Source: Leptospira ainlahdjerensis
GTDB lineage: Bacteria > Spirochaetota > Leptospiria > Leptospirales > Leptospiraceae
Direction of reading: 5' to 3'
Assembly: GCF_016919175.1 (NCBI RefSeq)
Contig: NZ_JAFFPU010000042.1
Location: 1-64,000, forward strand
DNA: 64,000 nucleotides
Below the pieces are notes generated by a model. The model was not told the DNA's origin. It did not search any database and saw only the letters and a program-made list of their open reading frames with translations. The translations under genes and the position numbers were made by a program. Below, piece after piece: positions 42,834 to 58,363 of this stretch (position 1 is its first letter; every line of letters starts with the position of its first letter).

Positions 42834-43508
42834 TCAGAGGAGTTTTGTGAGATCCGAAAGGTTTTTGAGCTCCATCTCGAAGTCCGGAATTTCTCCGGGA
42901 TTGGCGTGTCCATAGGTGCAGAACGCAAAAGGACAACCATTTTGACGGGCCGCTTCGTAGTCCGAAAGTCTGTCTCCGATCATGAGAATTTTTTCGGGTT
43001 CGAGTCCGTAGAGTTTTACGTATTCTTTGAGAATTCCTCCCTTGGTTTTGATCCTTTCGTTGTCTATGACGAGAATCGGATCAAAGAGGGGAAGCACTCC
43101 TGCAACGTCGAGAATAGTTTCAACATAGGGTCTTCTTCCGTTGGAAGCCGCTAAAATACGAAATCCCTTTCTGGAAAGAGCCTCGATCGTCTCTTTTACC
43201 TGAGGATAAAATTCTCCCTCTCCGTTTCGGATTCTCTGACATAAGAATCGAAGAACGCTGTCGGAGATCGTATCCCTTTGTTCTTCTTCGAGTTGGGGAA
43301 GGAGGTTTAGGAAAATGGTTTTGACCGGCTTTCCGATCTCGTCCATGATTCTTTCTCTCGAAGGCAATTCGAGGGGAATTCCGGAGCTTTGCGAAAAATG
43401 TTCGATTGAATCCTTATAAACTTGGAGAATGATCTCCTCCGAAGAGAACAAGGTTCCGTCTACGTCGAAGGCAAGAGCTTGGAGAGAATCGCTGGAAAAG
43501 GAAGTCAT
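42834..43508 (-). CDS. HAD-superfamily hydrolase (IA, phosphoglycolate phosphatase-like)
   Basis: A 224-residue HAD enzyme. Motif I is [15 protein letters not shown], motif [17 protein letters not shown], motif III lies around [12 protein letters not shown], and motif IV is [18 protein letters not shown]; catalytic residues are all present with a helical cap domain. The substrate is unknown. It is divergent from the kamA-like gene (98 bp between starts) and precedes the GerMN gene on the same strand by 43 bp. Confidence 0.87.
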   Translation of the reverse strand: MTSFSSDSLQALAFDVDGTLFSSEEIILQVYKDSIEHFSQSSGIPLELPSRERIMDEIGKPVKTIFLNLLPQLEEEQRDTISDSVLRFLCQRIRNGEGEFYPQVKETIEALSRKGFRILAASNGRRPYVETILDVAGVLPLFDPILVIDNERIKTKGGILKEYVKLYGLEPEKILMIGDRLSDYEAARQNGCPFAFCTYGHANPGEIPDFEMELKNLSDLTKLL

Positions 43509-43536
43509 TTCTGAGGACAGTTTCTGAAAACGGGTC

Positions 43537-43573
<37 letters not shown>

Positions 43574-43606
43574 CCGGACGCGGAGAAAATAGGAAGTATC
43601 TCCTCC

Positions 43607-44861
<1,255 letters not shown>

Positions 44862-44869
<8 letters not shown>

Positions 44870-45929
44870 GACGATTTCCACCGTAATCGTCTACGCCGAT
44901 CTCCACGAGTTTACGGGCGAATTTCCGGATTCTTACAAACAAGAATGGGAATCTTCCGCTTCCGTTGAGAGAATTCTTGAATTGTTAAACGAACTCGGGG
45001 AAGTTTCAGAACTCGTGACGACGCCGAAAGATCTATTAGAAAAATTGAATCAATATTCTTCCTTAGGTTTTAAGGATCGACCGGTGATTTTTCATCTGAT
45101 GGAAGGTTTTCGTTCTCGGAACAGAGAGGCCTTGATCCCTGCGACGGCCGAACTGTTTGGATTTCCGCACACCGGATCGGACGCATTTGCTCAAAGTGTT
45201 TCTTTGGATAAAAATTTAACGAAGATCTTTGCAAATTCTCTCGGAATTCCGGTGGCCCCGGGATTCTCCATTGAATATGAGGCTCGAAAGAATTTTACTC
45301 TTCCGAAAGAGGTCGTGTTTCCCTGTTTTTTAAAACCTTCCGGAGAGGGGTCGAGCCTCGGGATCGGAGAAAAAAGTATCGTGCAAAACGAAAAAGAACT
45401 TCGTTCGCTGACGCGCGATCTGCCGGAAGAATACTTTCCCTATTTGGTTGAGGGATACTTGAGTGGTTCTGAATATACAATTTCTGTAATGGGTTCATTG
45501 AAATCGGGTTATCGTGCGAGCCGTGCAGGACGTCTGATTTTGCGAGAGGATTTGAAAGTAGAGGAAGTCTACGGACAAAAGACAAAGTCTAAGAATGCGA
45601 TGCCGGAAACTTTGGTCTTTGACTGTCCAGTAGAAAGGGAATTGTTCCTTCAGGAACAGAGTCTTTCTTTTTGTAAGGCCTTGGGAACTTCCGGACCTGC
45701 GCGATTGGATTGGAAATGCGACGAGGCGGGTGAACCTTTCTTTTTGGAAATCAACCTGACTCCGGGTTTGTCTCCGTTTTATTCTACCTTTCCGATTTGT
45801 TATCGTCAGGGCTTAGGGGAGGAAAAATCCTTGTTTTCAGAGATTCTCCTGAACGCACGTTTGGAATTAGAATCTCCTCGATTTTTATATTCTAAGTTAA
45901 AGACCAATTCCATCCTTTCGAAAAAATAA
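44862..45929 (+). CDS. ATP-grasp ligase related to D-Ala-D-Ala ligase
   Basis: A 355-residue ATP-grasp protein. ATP- and Mg-binding regions are [17 protein letters not shown] and [19 protein letters not shown], the latter matching the EIN-x-x-PG motif of Ddl. The N-terminal [19 protein letters not shown] and [20 protein letters not shown] stretches also fit Ddl-like enzymes. Because it overlaps the aminomutase gene by 8 bp and lies away from cell-wall genes, it may join the aminomutase product to another carboxylate rather than make D-Ala-D-Ala. ATG 44862 was chosen; the frame is open to GTG 44841. Confidence 0.83.
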
Positions 45930-45940
45930 AAAAGAAATTT

Positions 45941-46636
45941 ATGCAAACGTTTCATTCCTCACAGAACGCGGTTTCTTTTCGGACTTCTTTGGAAGAATCG
46001 GTTCGGAATCATCCCGTCCTAACGGCCAATCTTTGGTTGGAATCCAAAGAAAGAAGAATGGAAAAAGAAGACCTTCTTCTTTGGTTGCGTCAGGAATACT
46101 TCGTGAGCGTCGACTTTGTAAATTGGTTTTTAAACACCGCGGCGATCAGCGACAATCTGGACGCAAAGATCGTCCTCGTTCAGAATATCTGGGAAGAATT
46201 GGGAGAGGGGAAAGCCGAAGATTCTCACGTTTCCATTCTTAAAAAATTTCTTTCCGAGATGGGAGAAAACGTTTTTGAATCGCATCGTCTACCGGAGACA
46301 AAGGCTTATCTTGATCTTATGCAAAGAATCACGACTAGCGATTTTTATTCCGCTCTCGGGGCCCTCGGTCCAGCGAACGAATACTTGCTAAAATTAGAAT
46401 ATTCTAGAATGTTTATGTCTTACAAGGAGCTAAAAGAAAGAGTTTTCTTGCCCGAAGGCAAGTTCTTTCAGGTCAACCTGGACGCCGATGAATCTCACGC
46501 CGAAAAACTCTTTCGTTTGATAGAGTCCGTAGCAGACACGGATGAAAAGAGAAAAAGTGTGATGGAAGGGAATCGGCTGGCCTTGGACGCAAGACTTGTC
46601 TTTTACGAAGGATTATCGGCTCTTCAGGGATTTTAG
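45941..46636 (+). CDS. Haem-oxygenase-like diiron oxidase (HDO/CADD-like) protein
   Basis: A 231-residue all-helical protein resembling the iron-containing redox enzymes of the CADD/UndA/TenA-like fold. Putative iron ligands by position are Glu86 and His96 ([14 protein letters not shown]), Glu147 ([15 protein letters not shown]), Asp183 and His186 ([13 protein letters not shown]). In this family the last helix normally reads H-x3-D-x2-H; here the first His is Asn179, so the metal site may be altered. It is the third gene of the kamA-like/ATP-grasp operon (11-bp gap). Its reaction is unknown; relatives cleave C-C bonds or hydroxylate N in amino-acid substrates. The 3' end overlaps the convergent DCC gene by 24 bp. 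Confidence 0.75.
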   Translation: MQTFHSSQNAVSFRTSLEESVRNHPVLTANLWLESKERRMEKEDLLLWLRQEYFVSVDFVNWFLNTAAISDNLDAKIVLVQNIWEELGEGKAEDSHVSILKKFLSEMGENVFESHRLPETKAYLDLMQRITTSDFYSALGALGPANEYLLKLEYSRMFMSYKELKERVFLPEGKFFQVNLDADESHAEKLFRLIESVADTDEKRKSVMEGNRLALDARLVFYEGLSALQGF

Positions 46637-46957
46637 AACATTCATTCCGATCATTCCGAAAATGGGAACCAAGGGAAGGTAAAGAAGGGGAGCGACCCAA
46701 CGAAATCCTTTGAGGGAATGGCTCAGTTTTCGGACCGCAAAAAACCCCGGATATCTTCTTCCGTCCGCGATCATCTGAACGTTTCCCTGAGCGACTTGGA
46801 TGTTCAAACTGGGATGAATTTCTCGCAGTTCTTTTTCAGAAAATTCTCGAAAGGATTTAAAACGAATCTTCGGATTGAGGTTGTAGGAATGGAGCTTTTG
46901 TGCCAGGTTTGTGCAAAAAGCGCAATCTCCATCGTATAAGAAGACCAGTGCGTTCAT
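46613..46957 (-). CDS. DCC-family (DUF393) thiol-disulfide oxidoreductase-like protein
   Basis: A 114-residue member of the DUF393 family, with [17 protein letters not shown] giving the Asp-Gly-x-Cys-x-x-Cys motif at residues about 8-14. The C-terminus ends in a hydrophobic stretch ([18 protein letters not shown]), usual in this family. It is convergent with the HDO gene and overlaps it by 24 bp. It is a second, shorter member beside the gene at 168-593. The substrate is unknown. Confidence 0.83.
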   Translation of the reverse strand: MNALVFLYDGDCAFCTNLAQKLHSYNLNPKIRFKSFREFSEKELREIHPSLNIQVAQGNVQMIADGRRYPGFFAVRKLSHSLKGFRWVAPLLYLPLVPIFGMIGMNVLKSLKSR

Positions 46958-47094
46958 TTTTTTTCTCTATTCGTTGTATAATAAAATTTGAATTCTTCTT
47001 TTCGTGATTCCGACATTCACCGCGAAACTTTTGCTGCCCGGCTTTGATCTTACCTATCCTTACCCGAAAGGTTGTCTGCATTTTCAGAAAAATT

Positions 47095-47305
47095 GTCGGA
47101 ACTCCGACATTTTTTTTTTTTCGTAAAAGTCACGTGCCCCGCCCGATTTTCGGGTGGTGGGGTGGGTGGTGGAAAAATTCCGGAAACTTTCCTCTATCAC
47201 AAAATCAAACTTTTCGCAAGAAAAAATTCTCATGTAGGAATTCCTACAAAACCCTTGTCTCGGGACGATTCTCGTTGTATCTCCTCTCACAACTTGTGGG
47301 TAAGT
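47095..47305 (+). repeat. Dispersed G-rich intergenic element, copy R3 with extension
   Basis: The core runs 47095-47247: near-palindrome GTCGGAACTCCGAC at its left end, then GTGCCCCGCCCGATTTTCGG and a G-rich run (47149-47170), then CTCTATCACAAAATC, TTTTCGCAAGAAAAAATTC and GTAGGAATTCCTAC. The extension 47255-47305 (CGATTCTCGTTG ... ACTTGTGGGTAAGT) matches R2 in inverted orientation. Confidence 0.88.
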
Positions 47306-47399
47306 ATGCGGATCTTGGGAAACTCAGTGTGTCGCTTCCTTTGGGGTGCTCGCAGGGAAGTGGTTGCGGAAAACCTCCAAGCAAAATCTCCCTGTCAGA

Positions 47400-47442
47400 A
47401 AAACATACTTTTTGCAAGTAACATTCTCCCTGTAGGAACTCC
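47400..47442 (+). repeat. Partial copy of the dispersed-element tail
   Basis: The segment TACTTTTTGCAAGTAACATT followed by CTCCCTGTAGGAACTCC resembles the last 45 bases of R1 and R3 (TTTTCGCAAG, an A-rich spacer, then GTAGGAATTCC). It stands about 155 bp after the R3 core, with no left half. Confidence 0.6.
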
Positions 47443-47512
47443 TCCTGACTTTCCTTTTTACAATTTACAAAATTCTTATGTTCTGCAAGCAGGTATAAAA
47501 AAAATCCACCGA

Positions 47513-48640
47513 CTACTTTGTATTGTTAGACGGCGCTTCCAGATCCTGGGGAAGATTTCTTAAAAAAGTGCAAATGGGTTGGATATGTTCTTCCAAAACT
47601 CCGATCCAAAAATAAATCCAGATCCCTTCCTTTTGCATACCATCGCAGACTTTCATATACCACTTCGATATCGAATTTTCCTTTCTGGCCCTCCAAAAAA
47701 GGACCGGAAATCTTTGAACCAACTGATCCCAGATGTCCCTTCCCACTCCTTCCCCTCTCGCGATTTCGTCTACCGCGAACTTAGAAAGAAAAGAGCCGTA
47801 AGGAGTGTTCTTGACTAAGGCACAACCCTTGAATTCCGATTCGAGAAGAATTCCGGCAAACTCTTGATCCCAAAAATTCTTCTTCAAAGGTCTTTGAAAC
47901 GACCTTTCGATGAGGTGGTTGATCTTTTCTTTCGGAACCGAATTGAGATCGGATACAAAGTCGATTCGATTTTTCTTTCGAAGGAGGGTTCCGCTTCCTT
48001 TGATCGTGAATAATTCTTTCAGAAGAGAGGAGGCCGAGGTGATTGCTATCCCGAAGTCGGGATCCATTACGTTTTTGTAAAGTTGATTGCACGCGTGAAA
48101 AAGAACGGAATCGATCGGGTCCGGTTCGATCGTCGAATCCACGTCGTAGATGGAGATTTTTTCTCCTCCGGAATAAATTCCCCCTCGAGGATTCAAGTAG
48201 ATGAGCTTTTTCGTTTTCAAAGAGGAGCAGAGATTGTTTAGAAATTCAAAAAGACCGCTACCGCTTTCTTCCGAAATAAAAATCGGAAGTTTTTTTTCGT
48301 TCAGAGCCGATGCTACCGAGGTCTCCAATTCATTGAAGTGACGAAAGAGCTTACCCGGAAGAGTCGATTCCTCTTCTTCTTTGGTTTGATTTTGATAAAA
48401 AAGATTGGTATAAGATATTCCGTCCTTATCCAAAACGACAACAGGATAGAGTTCGAGTTTGTGCAGAAGTTTGAGATTGTAGAGAAGCGCTTCCGCAGAC
48501 TCCATCAGAGTTCCCGAATCCGCGTAGATCACCGCGAACTTTTCAGGCTCGATGGAGCGGAAGAGTTTTAGAAATTGGAATGAATCCTTCGTGTTCTCAG
48601 TTACTTCTAAAAGTTTAAGAAGAATTTCCTGATGTTTCAT
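47513..48640 (-). CDS. AAK-NAT fusion protein, N-acetylglutamate synthase type
   Basis: A 375-residue protein. The first 230 residues look like a diverged amino-acid-kinase domain ([20 protein letters not shown], then [14 protein letters not shown]). The last 140 are a NAT domain of the vertebrate/Xanthomonas type: [20 protein letters not shown], then [17 protein letters not shown] and [10 protein letters not shown]. Proteins of this build make N-acetylglutamate, the first step of arginine synthesis; the kinase part lacks the clear glycine-rich loop and is probably regulatory. It lies 15 bp after the RNA methyltransferase gene in the bfr operon. Confidence 0.82.
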   Translation of the reverse strand: MKHQEILLKLLEVTENTKDSFQFLKLFRSIEPEKFAVIYADSGTLMESAEALLYNLKLLHKLELYPVVVLDKDGISYTNLFYQNQTKEEEESTLPGKLFRHFNELETSVASALNEKKLPIFISEESGSGLFEFLNNLCSSLKTKKLIYLNPRGGIYSGGEKISIYDVDSTIEPDPIDSVLFHACNQLYKNVMDPDFGIAITSASSLLKELFTIKGSGTLLRKKNRIDFVSDLNSVPKEKINHLIERSFQRPLKKNFWDQEFAGILLESEFKGCALVKNTPYGSFLSKFAVDEIARGEGVGRDIWDQLVQRFPVLFWRARKENSISKWYMKVCDGMQKEGIWIYFWIGVLEEHIQPICTFLRNLPQDLEAPSNNTK

Positions 48641-48655
48641 TCCGATTCGATTGGA

Positions 48656-50370
<1,715 letters not shown>

Positions 50371-50517
50371 CGTATTTCCCCTTCTATCCTTTCAGTATAA
50401 AAAACATTCTTAAATTTGCAAGGATAGTTTCAAAAGTCTCCTGAAAAGTCGTTCTTCTCCACATTGATTTAATTTTTTTGATTTTCAATCTCACAATTTT
50501 CAAAAACATAGACTATC

Positions 50518-51636
<1,119 letters not shown>

Positions 51637-51651
51637 GAATGGAATTAGCCA

Positions 51652-52679
<1,028 letters not shown>

Positions 52680-52683
<4 letters not shown>

Positions 52684-53969
52684 CACATTCAATTTATCGA
52701 GAACGAATCATAGAAGTTCAGAAAAAACTCAAAGACGGAGAAGTTTTGATCGTCTTTGCGGCTTCTCATTCCATCAGAAATCGGGATGTGGAGTATAAGT
52801 TTCGTCAGGATTCGGATTATTATTATCTGACCGGGTTGGACGAAGCGGACGGGATTCTTATATTAAAGAATTCTTATAAATCCATCTTTATGCTTCCGAA
52901 GGATAAGGAAAAAGAAATCTGGACCGGGATTCGGATCGGAAAGGAAAAAGCGAAATCTCTTCTCGGACTCGACGAATCCTTTGATACCAATGAGTGGGAA
53001 TCCAAGTTAGACGAAATTCTCGTTAATCAGCATACTCTCTATCATTTTTTCGGAAGGGACTTGGTCCGAGATTCTAAACTCATCCAATGGATCCATTCCC
53101 TCAATCAGCGTTCGAGAGAAGGGAAATTCGGTCCAAGAAGAATCGAGTCTCCCGATTTTTTACACTGGATGAGAATGTTCAAAACTCCCTTTGAAATCTC
53201 GGCGATTCAGGAGTCAGCGAGGATTACCGCGCTCGGTCACGAACGTTTGATGAAAGAATCCAAGCCAGGAATGTTTGAATACGAACTCGAAGCCATCTTA
53301 GAATCCGAATATCTCAGGCACGGAGCCTGGGGTGGAGGATACGGGCATATCGTTGCGACCGGAAGAAATGCTACGATTCTCCACTATACGTCTAACAACT
53401 GTCAGTTGAAAGAAGGCGAGCTCGTTTTAGTCGACAGCGGCGCAGAAAAAGGATATTACACCGCGGATGTTACGCGTAACTTTCCAGTGGGAAAAAAATT
53501 CTCACCCGAACAAAAGGCAGTCTACGAAGTCGTTCTAAAGGCTCAGAAGGAAGCGGTTTTACATACGAGAGAAGGTGTGGAATTTGTCGCGATTCATAAT
53601 CAAGCGGTAAGAACCCTTTGTGAAGGTCTAAAGGATCTGGGTGTCTTGGAGGGTTCTTTGGATTCTATTATGGAGCAAGGAATATTCAAAAAATATTATA
53701 TGCACAGGACAAGTCATTATTTGGGAATGGATGTTCACGACGTAGGAACTTACTATCAAAGCGGATCTTCCAAAAAACTGGAAAATGGCCAGGTGATCAC
53801 GATCGAACCCGGATTGTATTTTGATCCGGAAGATCTTGAAATCCCGGAACGTTTTCGTGGAATCGGGATTCGAATCGAGGACGACGTTCTAGTTCAAGGT
53901 CAAGACCCGCTCAATCTAACCCGAATGATTCCGAAAGAAATTGCCGAGATCGAAGCTTTAAAAAATTAA
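52680..53969 (+). CDS. pepP: Xaa-Pro aminopeptidase (M24B)
   Basis: A 429-residue metalloaminopeptidase that removes the N-terminal residue before Pro. The N-terminal creatinase-like domain (RNRDVEYKFRQDSDYYYLTG, matching the PepP signature) is followed by the pita-bread catalytic domain: two Asp in LVLVDSGAEKGYYTADVTRN, His in HRTSHYLGMDVHDVG and Glu in VITIEPGLYF and IGIRIEDDVLV. All five metal ligands appear intact. It overlaps the glycosyltransferase stop by ATGA, so it is coupled to that gene. Confidence 0.93.
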
Positions 53970-54274
53970 TCCGAAGTCCTTTGAAAATGGCGCGGTTGTC
54001 TCCGTTTTACTCGGATTGAGGAATACTTTTATAAAAAGAAGTTCCATATTCTTAAAAAACTAAATTTATCCTTGTCTTAGCCGGAATTAGAACGTTAGTT
54101 GGATTGTTTTTTCGACTTCGAAAGACTTTTTCTTTGGGAGAAAGTCTTTCGAAGTCGGGATGGAATGCGACCAATGTTCTTATTTTGGAGGAAGGCTCCG
54201 AAGGCTTTCGATTTCTAAATTTATAAAAAGGTTTTTTGATAAAACCCAATCAGAACTAAGGAAGATTAGTTTTT
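53970..54274. other. Leader region with a 17-bp stem hairpin
   Basis: A 305-bp gap between pepP and the PP2C gene. Arms CGACTTCGAAAGACTTT (54113-54129) and AAAGTCTTTCGAAGTCG (54141-54157) pair perfectly with an 11-base loop. There is no T-tract after the stem on the plus strand. It may terminate pepP transcription with factor help, or structure the leader of the downstream gene. AAGGA lies 13 bp before the next ATG. Confidence 0.7.
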
Positions 54275-56944
54275 ATGTTTTTATACGAACAGGCCCTCGG
54301 TCCGATTTCTGCAAAGAAATCCCTTTCTTTTTCGTCTCTCCTTCTCAGTGGGATTCTTTTCTTTCGAAAATTCCGGATTGATCCACTTTTTTGTTTTTGC
54401 TTCCTCGGTGCTTGTTTTTTCTTTCCGCTCCATTCGGAGACGATTCAAAAAATTACTTCCTTTGATACGCTGACAAGCCTGGATTCTACTTCGGAACAAA
54501 GTTGGGAAATTACTCCTTCTGCGATCGATCCCGTTTTATTTTCAAAAGATTACTTGGAGGGAAAAAAGAATTCCATTCCTTTTGAAATCTACAAGGCACC
54601 CGGGATCCACAAGTTAAAGGACGAATCGGTTCGGACGGTTTATATCGTTAAAAAATTTATAGCGCCGAAAGAATGGAATGCGACAAGTCTTTCGATTCGA
54701 TTGGGGACGATCAACGATAAGGATAGAACTTATCTCAACGGAACTTTGATTGGCGCTACGGGAGATCTGAATTCTAAGTTTCCTCAAGCTTACGATAAGA
54801 TTCGTGTTTATCCGATAGCAAACGAGCTTATTAGGAGGGGAGACAAAAATATAATCGTTATACAAGTTCAGAAATTTTTTGATCGAGAACTCGGGATCGA
54901 GCAGGATCGAACATTGATCGGCGACAGCTCCTTGGTTCTAAAAGACCTCCTTCGCGCCGAGTATATTAAAACATTCTTATTGATGATTTATCTCACGGTA
55001 GGTGGGTATTTTCTATTTTTATACGTTAGGCGTCGATCGGATCGGGAAAATCTGTATTATGGTCTTTTTACGATTCTGTTTTTTATCTACCAATTCTTAA
55101 GAAATCAGATCAAATACGATCTAGGTATCGAATTTATCTATATGAAAAAGGTGGAATATATCATTCTCACCGTTCTGATTCCGTTGTTCGCCAATTTTGT
55201 CCGGGTGTATTTTAAATATCCTAGAAATATGATTCTTAACGTTCTGGACGGAAGTTATGCGGCGTTTACGATATTTTATCTTTTTTCAAACAACGTGATT
55301 CATTACAATAATCTGAACAAGCACGTGGTTCAATACGGCTGGATTGTTTATGTCTGTCTGATTTCGTATTATTTGATCCGAAGGATTATTCAAAAGGATC
55401 GTGACGCACTTTTTATTCTGTTGGGTGTTTTGGTAGTCGTGATCGCCGGGGTTTTGGATACTCTCGGAGCTCGCAATGTGATCGTTTTTCCGAGAGTGGT
55501 CGGATACGCATTTTTATTTTTTATCCTGAGCATCGCTACGATTCTCGCGAATAAGTTTGTCCGTTTGAACGAAGAGGTGGAAGAGTTAAACGAGGATCTT
55601 GAAAAAAAAGTCGAACAAAGAACCGAAGAACTGAAACAATCTCTCGAACAAGTCAATCGTCTCAAGGTCCAACAAGACGCAGATTATTTTCTCACTTCGC
55701 TTCTCATTAATCCTCTTTCTTCGAATAAAAATACGAGCGCGGTCGTTAAGACCGAGTTTTATACAAAACAGAAAAAGTCCTTCGAATTCAAAGGGAAGAC
55801 ATACGAGATCGGCGGAGACATACTTATATCCGGGAACGTGGAACTGAGCGGGAAACGTTATGTGGTCTTTGTTAATGGGGACGCGATGGGTAAGTCTATC
55901 CAAGGGGCGGGCGGCGCGTTGGTTATGGGAACCGTCTTTAATACGATCCTCACTCGATCCGGGATCAGCTCTCAGAAAGACAAATCTCCCGAACGATGGC
56001 TGAAGGAAGCGTTTTTAGAACTTCAGAAAATTTTCGAATCCTTCGACGGATCGATGTATATCTCGATCGTTCTCGGTTTGGTGGAAGAATCTTCGGGGTT
56101 GTTGTATTATATCAATGCGGAACACCCTTGGACTGTTTTGTATCGGGATAGGGTTGCTTCTTACATAGAAGACGAGCTGACTCTTCGTAAGATCGGAATT
56201 CCCGAAAACGAACAACACCTTACGATCAAAACCTTTCGAATGCTTCCCGGTGATACGATCGTGATCGGTTCGGACGGAAGAGACGATCTTCTGATCGGAA
56301 AGGCTGAAGATCGGATCATCAACGAGGATCAGGAGCAGTTTTTAAGAAGGGTAGAAGAAGGAGGTGCGGACCTAAAGGAAGTATATGATCGAATTGTAAA
56401 GTTCGGTGCACTCGTTGACGACTTTACGCTTTTAAAGATTACCTATCATCCGGACGATAGAGTTTCCTCCTTTCAAACGCTTCCTATCCAATCTTTGCAG
56501 GATGCTTTGGATCGTGGTAAGGAGCTTCTCGAAAAAAATCGAGTTCAAGACGGATTGAAAACTCTGGAAAGGGCCTTGGAACTTCATCCGAAAAACGAGC
56601 AGATTCTTAAGGTTTTAGGAAGATTTTATCTCAGGGAAAAAGATTACGCAAAGTCGGTAGGCTACTGGGAAACCCTCCTGGATCAGAACGGCGCTTCGAG
56701 CGATTTTTTGTATCACGCGTCTCTTTGTTACAAGATGTTAAGGTTCCATCAGAAGGCCGCGGATCTGGGAGAGAGGGCGTTTTTACAGGATCCTTCCCTA
56801 TTAAGAAACCTAATCAATCTCGCAGATATATACAGAATTTTGAATATTCTTCCTCGTGCAAAGGAACTGATCGAACGAGCGCTTCGTATTGACCCCAATA
56901 ATAATAAGGCCCTGCAGGTAAAAAATTCTCTGGAAGTCGTTTGA
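54275..56944 (+). CDS. 7TMR-DISM sensor with PP2C (SpoIIE) phosphatase and TPR repeats
   Basis: An 889-residue signalling protein. After an N-terminal hydrophobic anchor come an extracytoplasmic beta-sandwich domain (about residues 60-220; LSIRLGTINDKDRTYLNGTL), a block of seven transmembrane helices (about 225-430), a coiled coil (VEELNEDLEKKVEQRTEELK), and a PP2C/SpoIIE phosphatase domain with the metal Asp in YEIGGDILISG, VVFVNGDAMGKSIQGAGG, IGSDGRDDLL and VDDFTLLKI. The last 150 residues are TPR repeats. It probably dephosphorylates an anti-sigma-factor antagonist in response to an outside signal. The exact start among early Met codons is uncertain. Confidence 0.88.
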   Translation: MFLYEQALGPISAKKSLSFSSLLLSGILFFRKFRIDPLFCFCFLGACFFFPLHSETIQKITSFDTLTSLDSTSEQSWEITPSAIDPVLFSKDYLEGKKNSIPFEIYKAPGIHKLKDESVRTVYIVKKFIAPKEWNATSLSIRLGTINDKDRTYLNGTLIGATGDLNSKFPQAYDKIRVYPIANELIRRGDKNIIVIQVQKFFDRELGIEQDRTLIGDSSLVLKDLLRAEYIKTFLLMIYLTVGGYFLFLYVRRRSDRENLYYGLFTILFFIYQFLRNQIKYDLGIEFIYMKKVEYIILTVLIPLFANFVRVYFKYPRNMILNVLDGSYAAFTIFYLFSNNVIHYNNLNKHVVQYGWIVYVCLISYYLIRRIIQKDRDALFILLGVLVVVIAGVLDTLGARNVIVFPRVVGYAFLFFILSIATILANKFVRLNEEVEELNEDLEKKVEQRTEELKQSLEQVNRLKVQQDADYFLTSLLINPLSSNKNTSAVVKTEFYTKQKKSFEFKGKTYEIGGDILISGNVELSGKRYVVFVNGDAMGKSIQGAGGALVMGTVFNTILTRSGISSQKDKSPERWLKEAFLELQKIFESFDGSMYISIVLGLVEESSGLLYYINAEHPWTVLYRDRVASYIEDELTLRKIGIPENEQHLTIKTFRMLPGDTIVIGSDGRDDLLIGKAEDRIINEDQEQFLRRVEEGGADLKEVYDRIVKFGALVDDFTLLKITYHPDDRVSSFQTLPIQSLQDALDRGKELLEKNRVQDGLKTLERALELHPKNEQILKVLGRFYLREKDYAKSVGYWETLLDQNGASSDFLYHASLCYKMLRFHQKAADLGERAFLQDPSLLRNLINLADIYRILNILPRAKELIERALRIDPNNNKALQVKNSLEVV

Positions 56945-57135
56945 CGGATCGTCCGTATCGAAAAGTAAAACGTTTCGGATGATTCTTTTCTAAAAAATGT
57001 ATCCTGTCTCCTCTTGGGAACTATGTTTTTTATCCTTTTGTCAATCGAATCCTTTTGCAAAAGGTATAAGATCAAAAATTCTTAGATTCCAAGACGCGAA
57101 TGAAGTCTGTTTAAAATTTTTAGAAGAGACGAATC

Positions 57136-58317
<1,182 letters not shown>

Positions 58318-58363
58318 ACTTCTTCGACCATTCTACAGCGTAGAATCGTTTTCGGAAAGAATT

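Larger units (their letters stand above)
46958..47512. other. Intergenic region with element R3 and a partial copy
   Basis: 555 bp, of which 47095-47305 is element R3 with its extension and about 47400-47442 a partial copy of the tail (listed separately). The frames of 125 and 163 codons that cross this gap translate the repeat and are not supported as genes. Confidence 0.6.

Noticed and set aside
47044..47563. 125- and 163-codon frames across 47044-47563
   Set aside because: They translate the dispersed element R3 and the 3' part of the AAK-NAT gene on the wrong strand.
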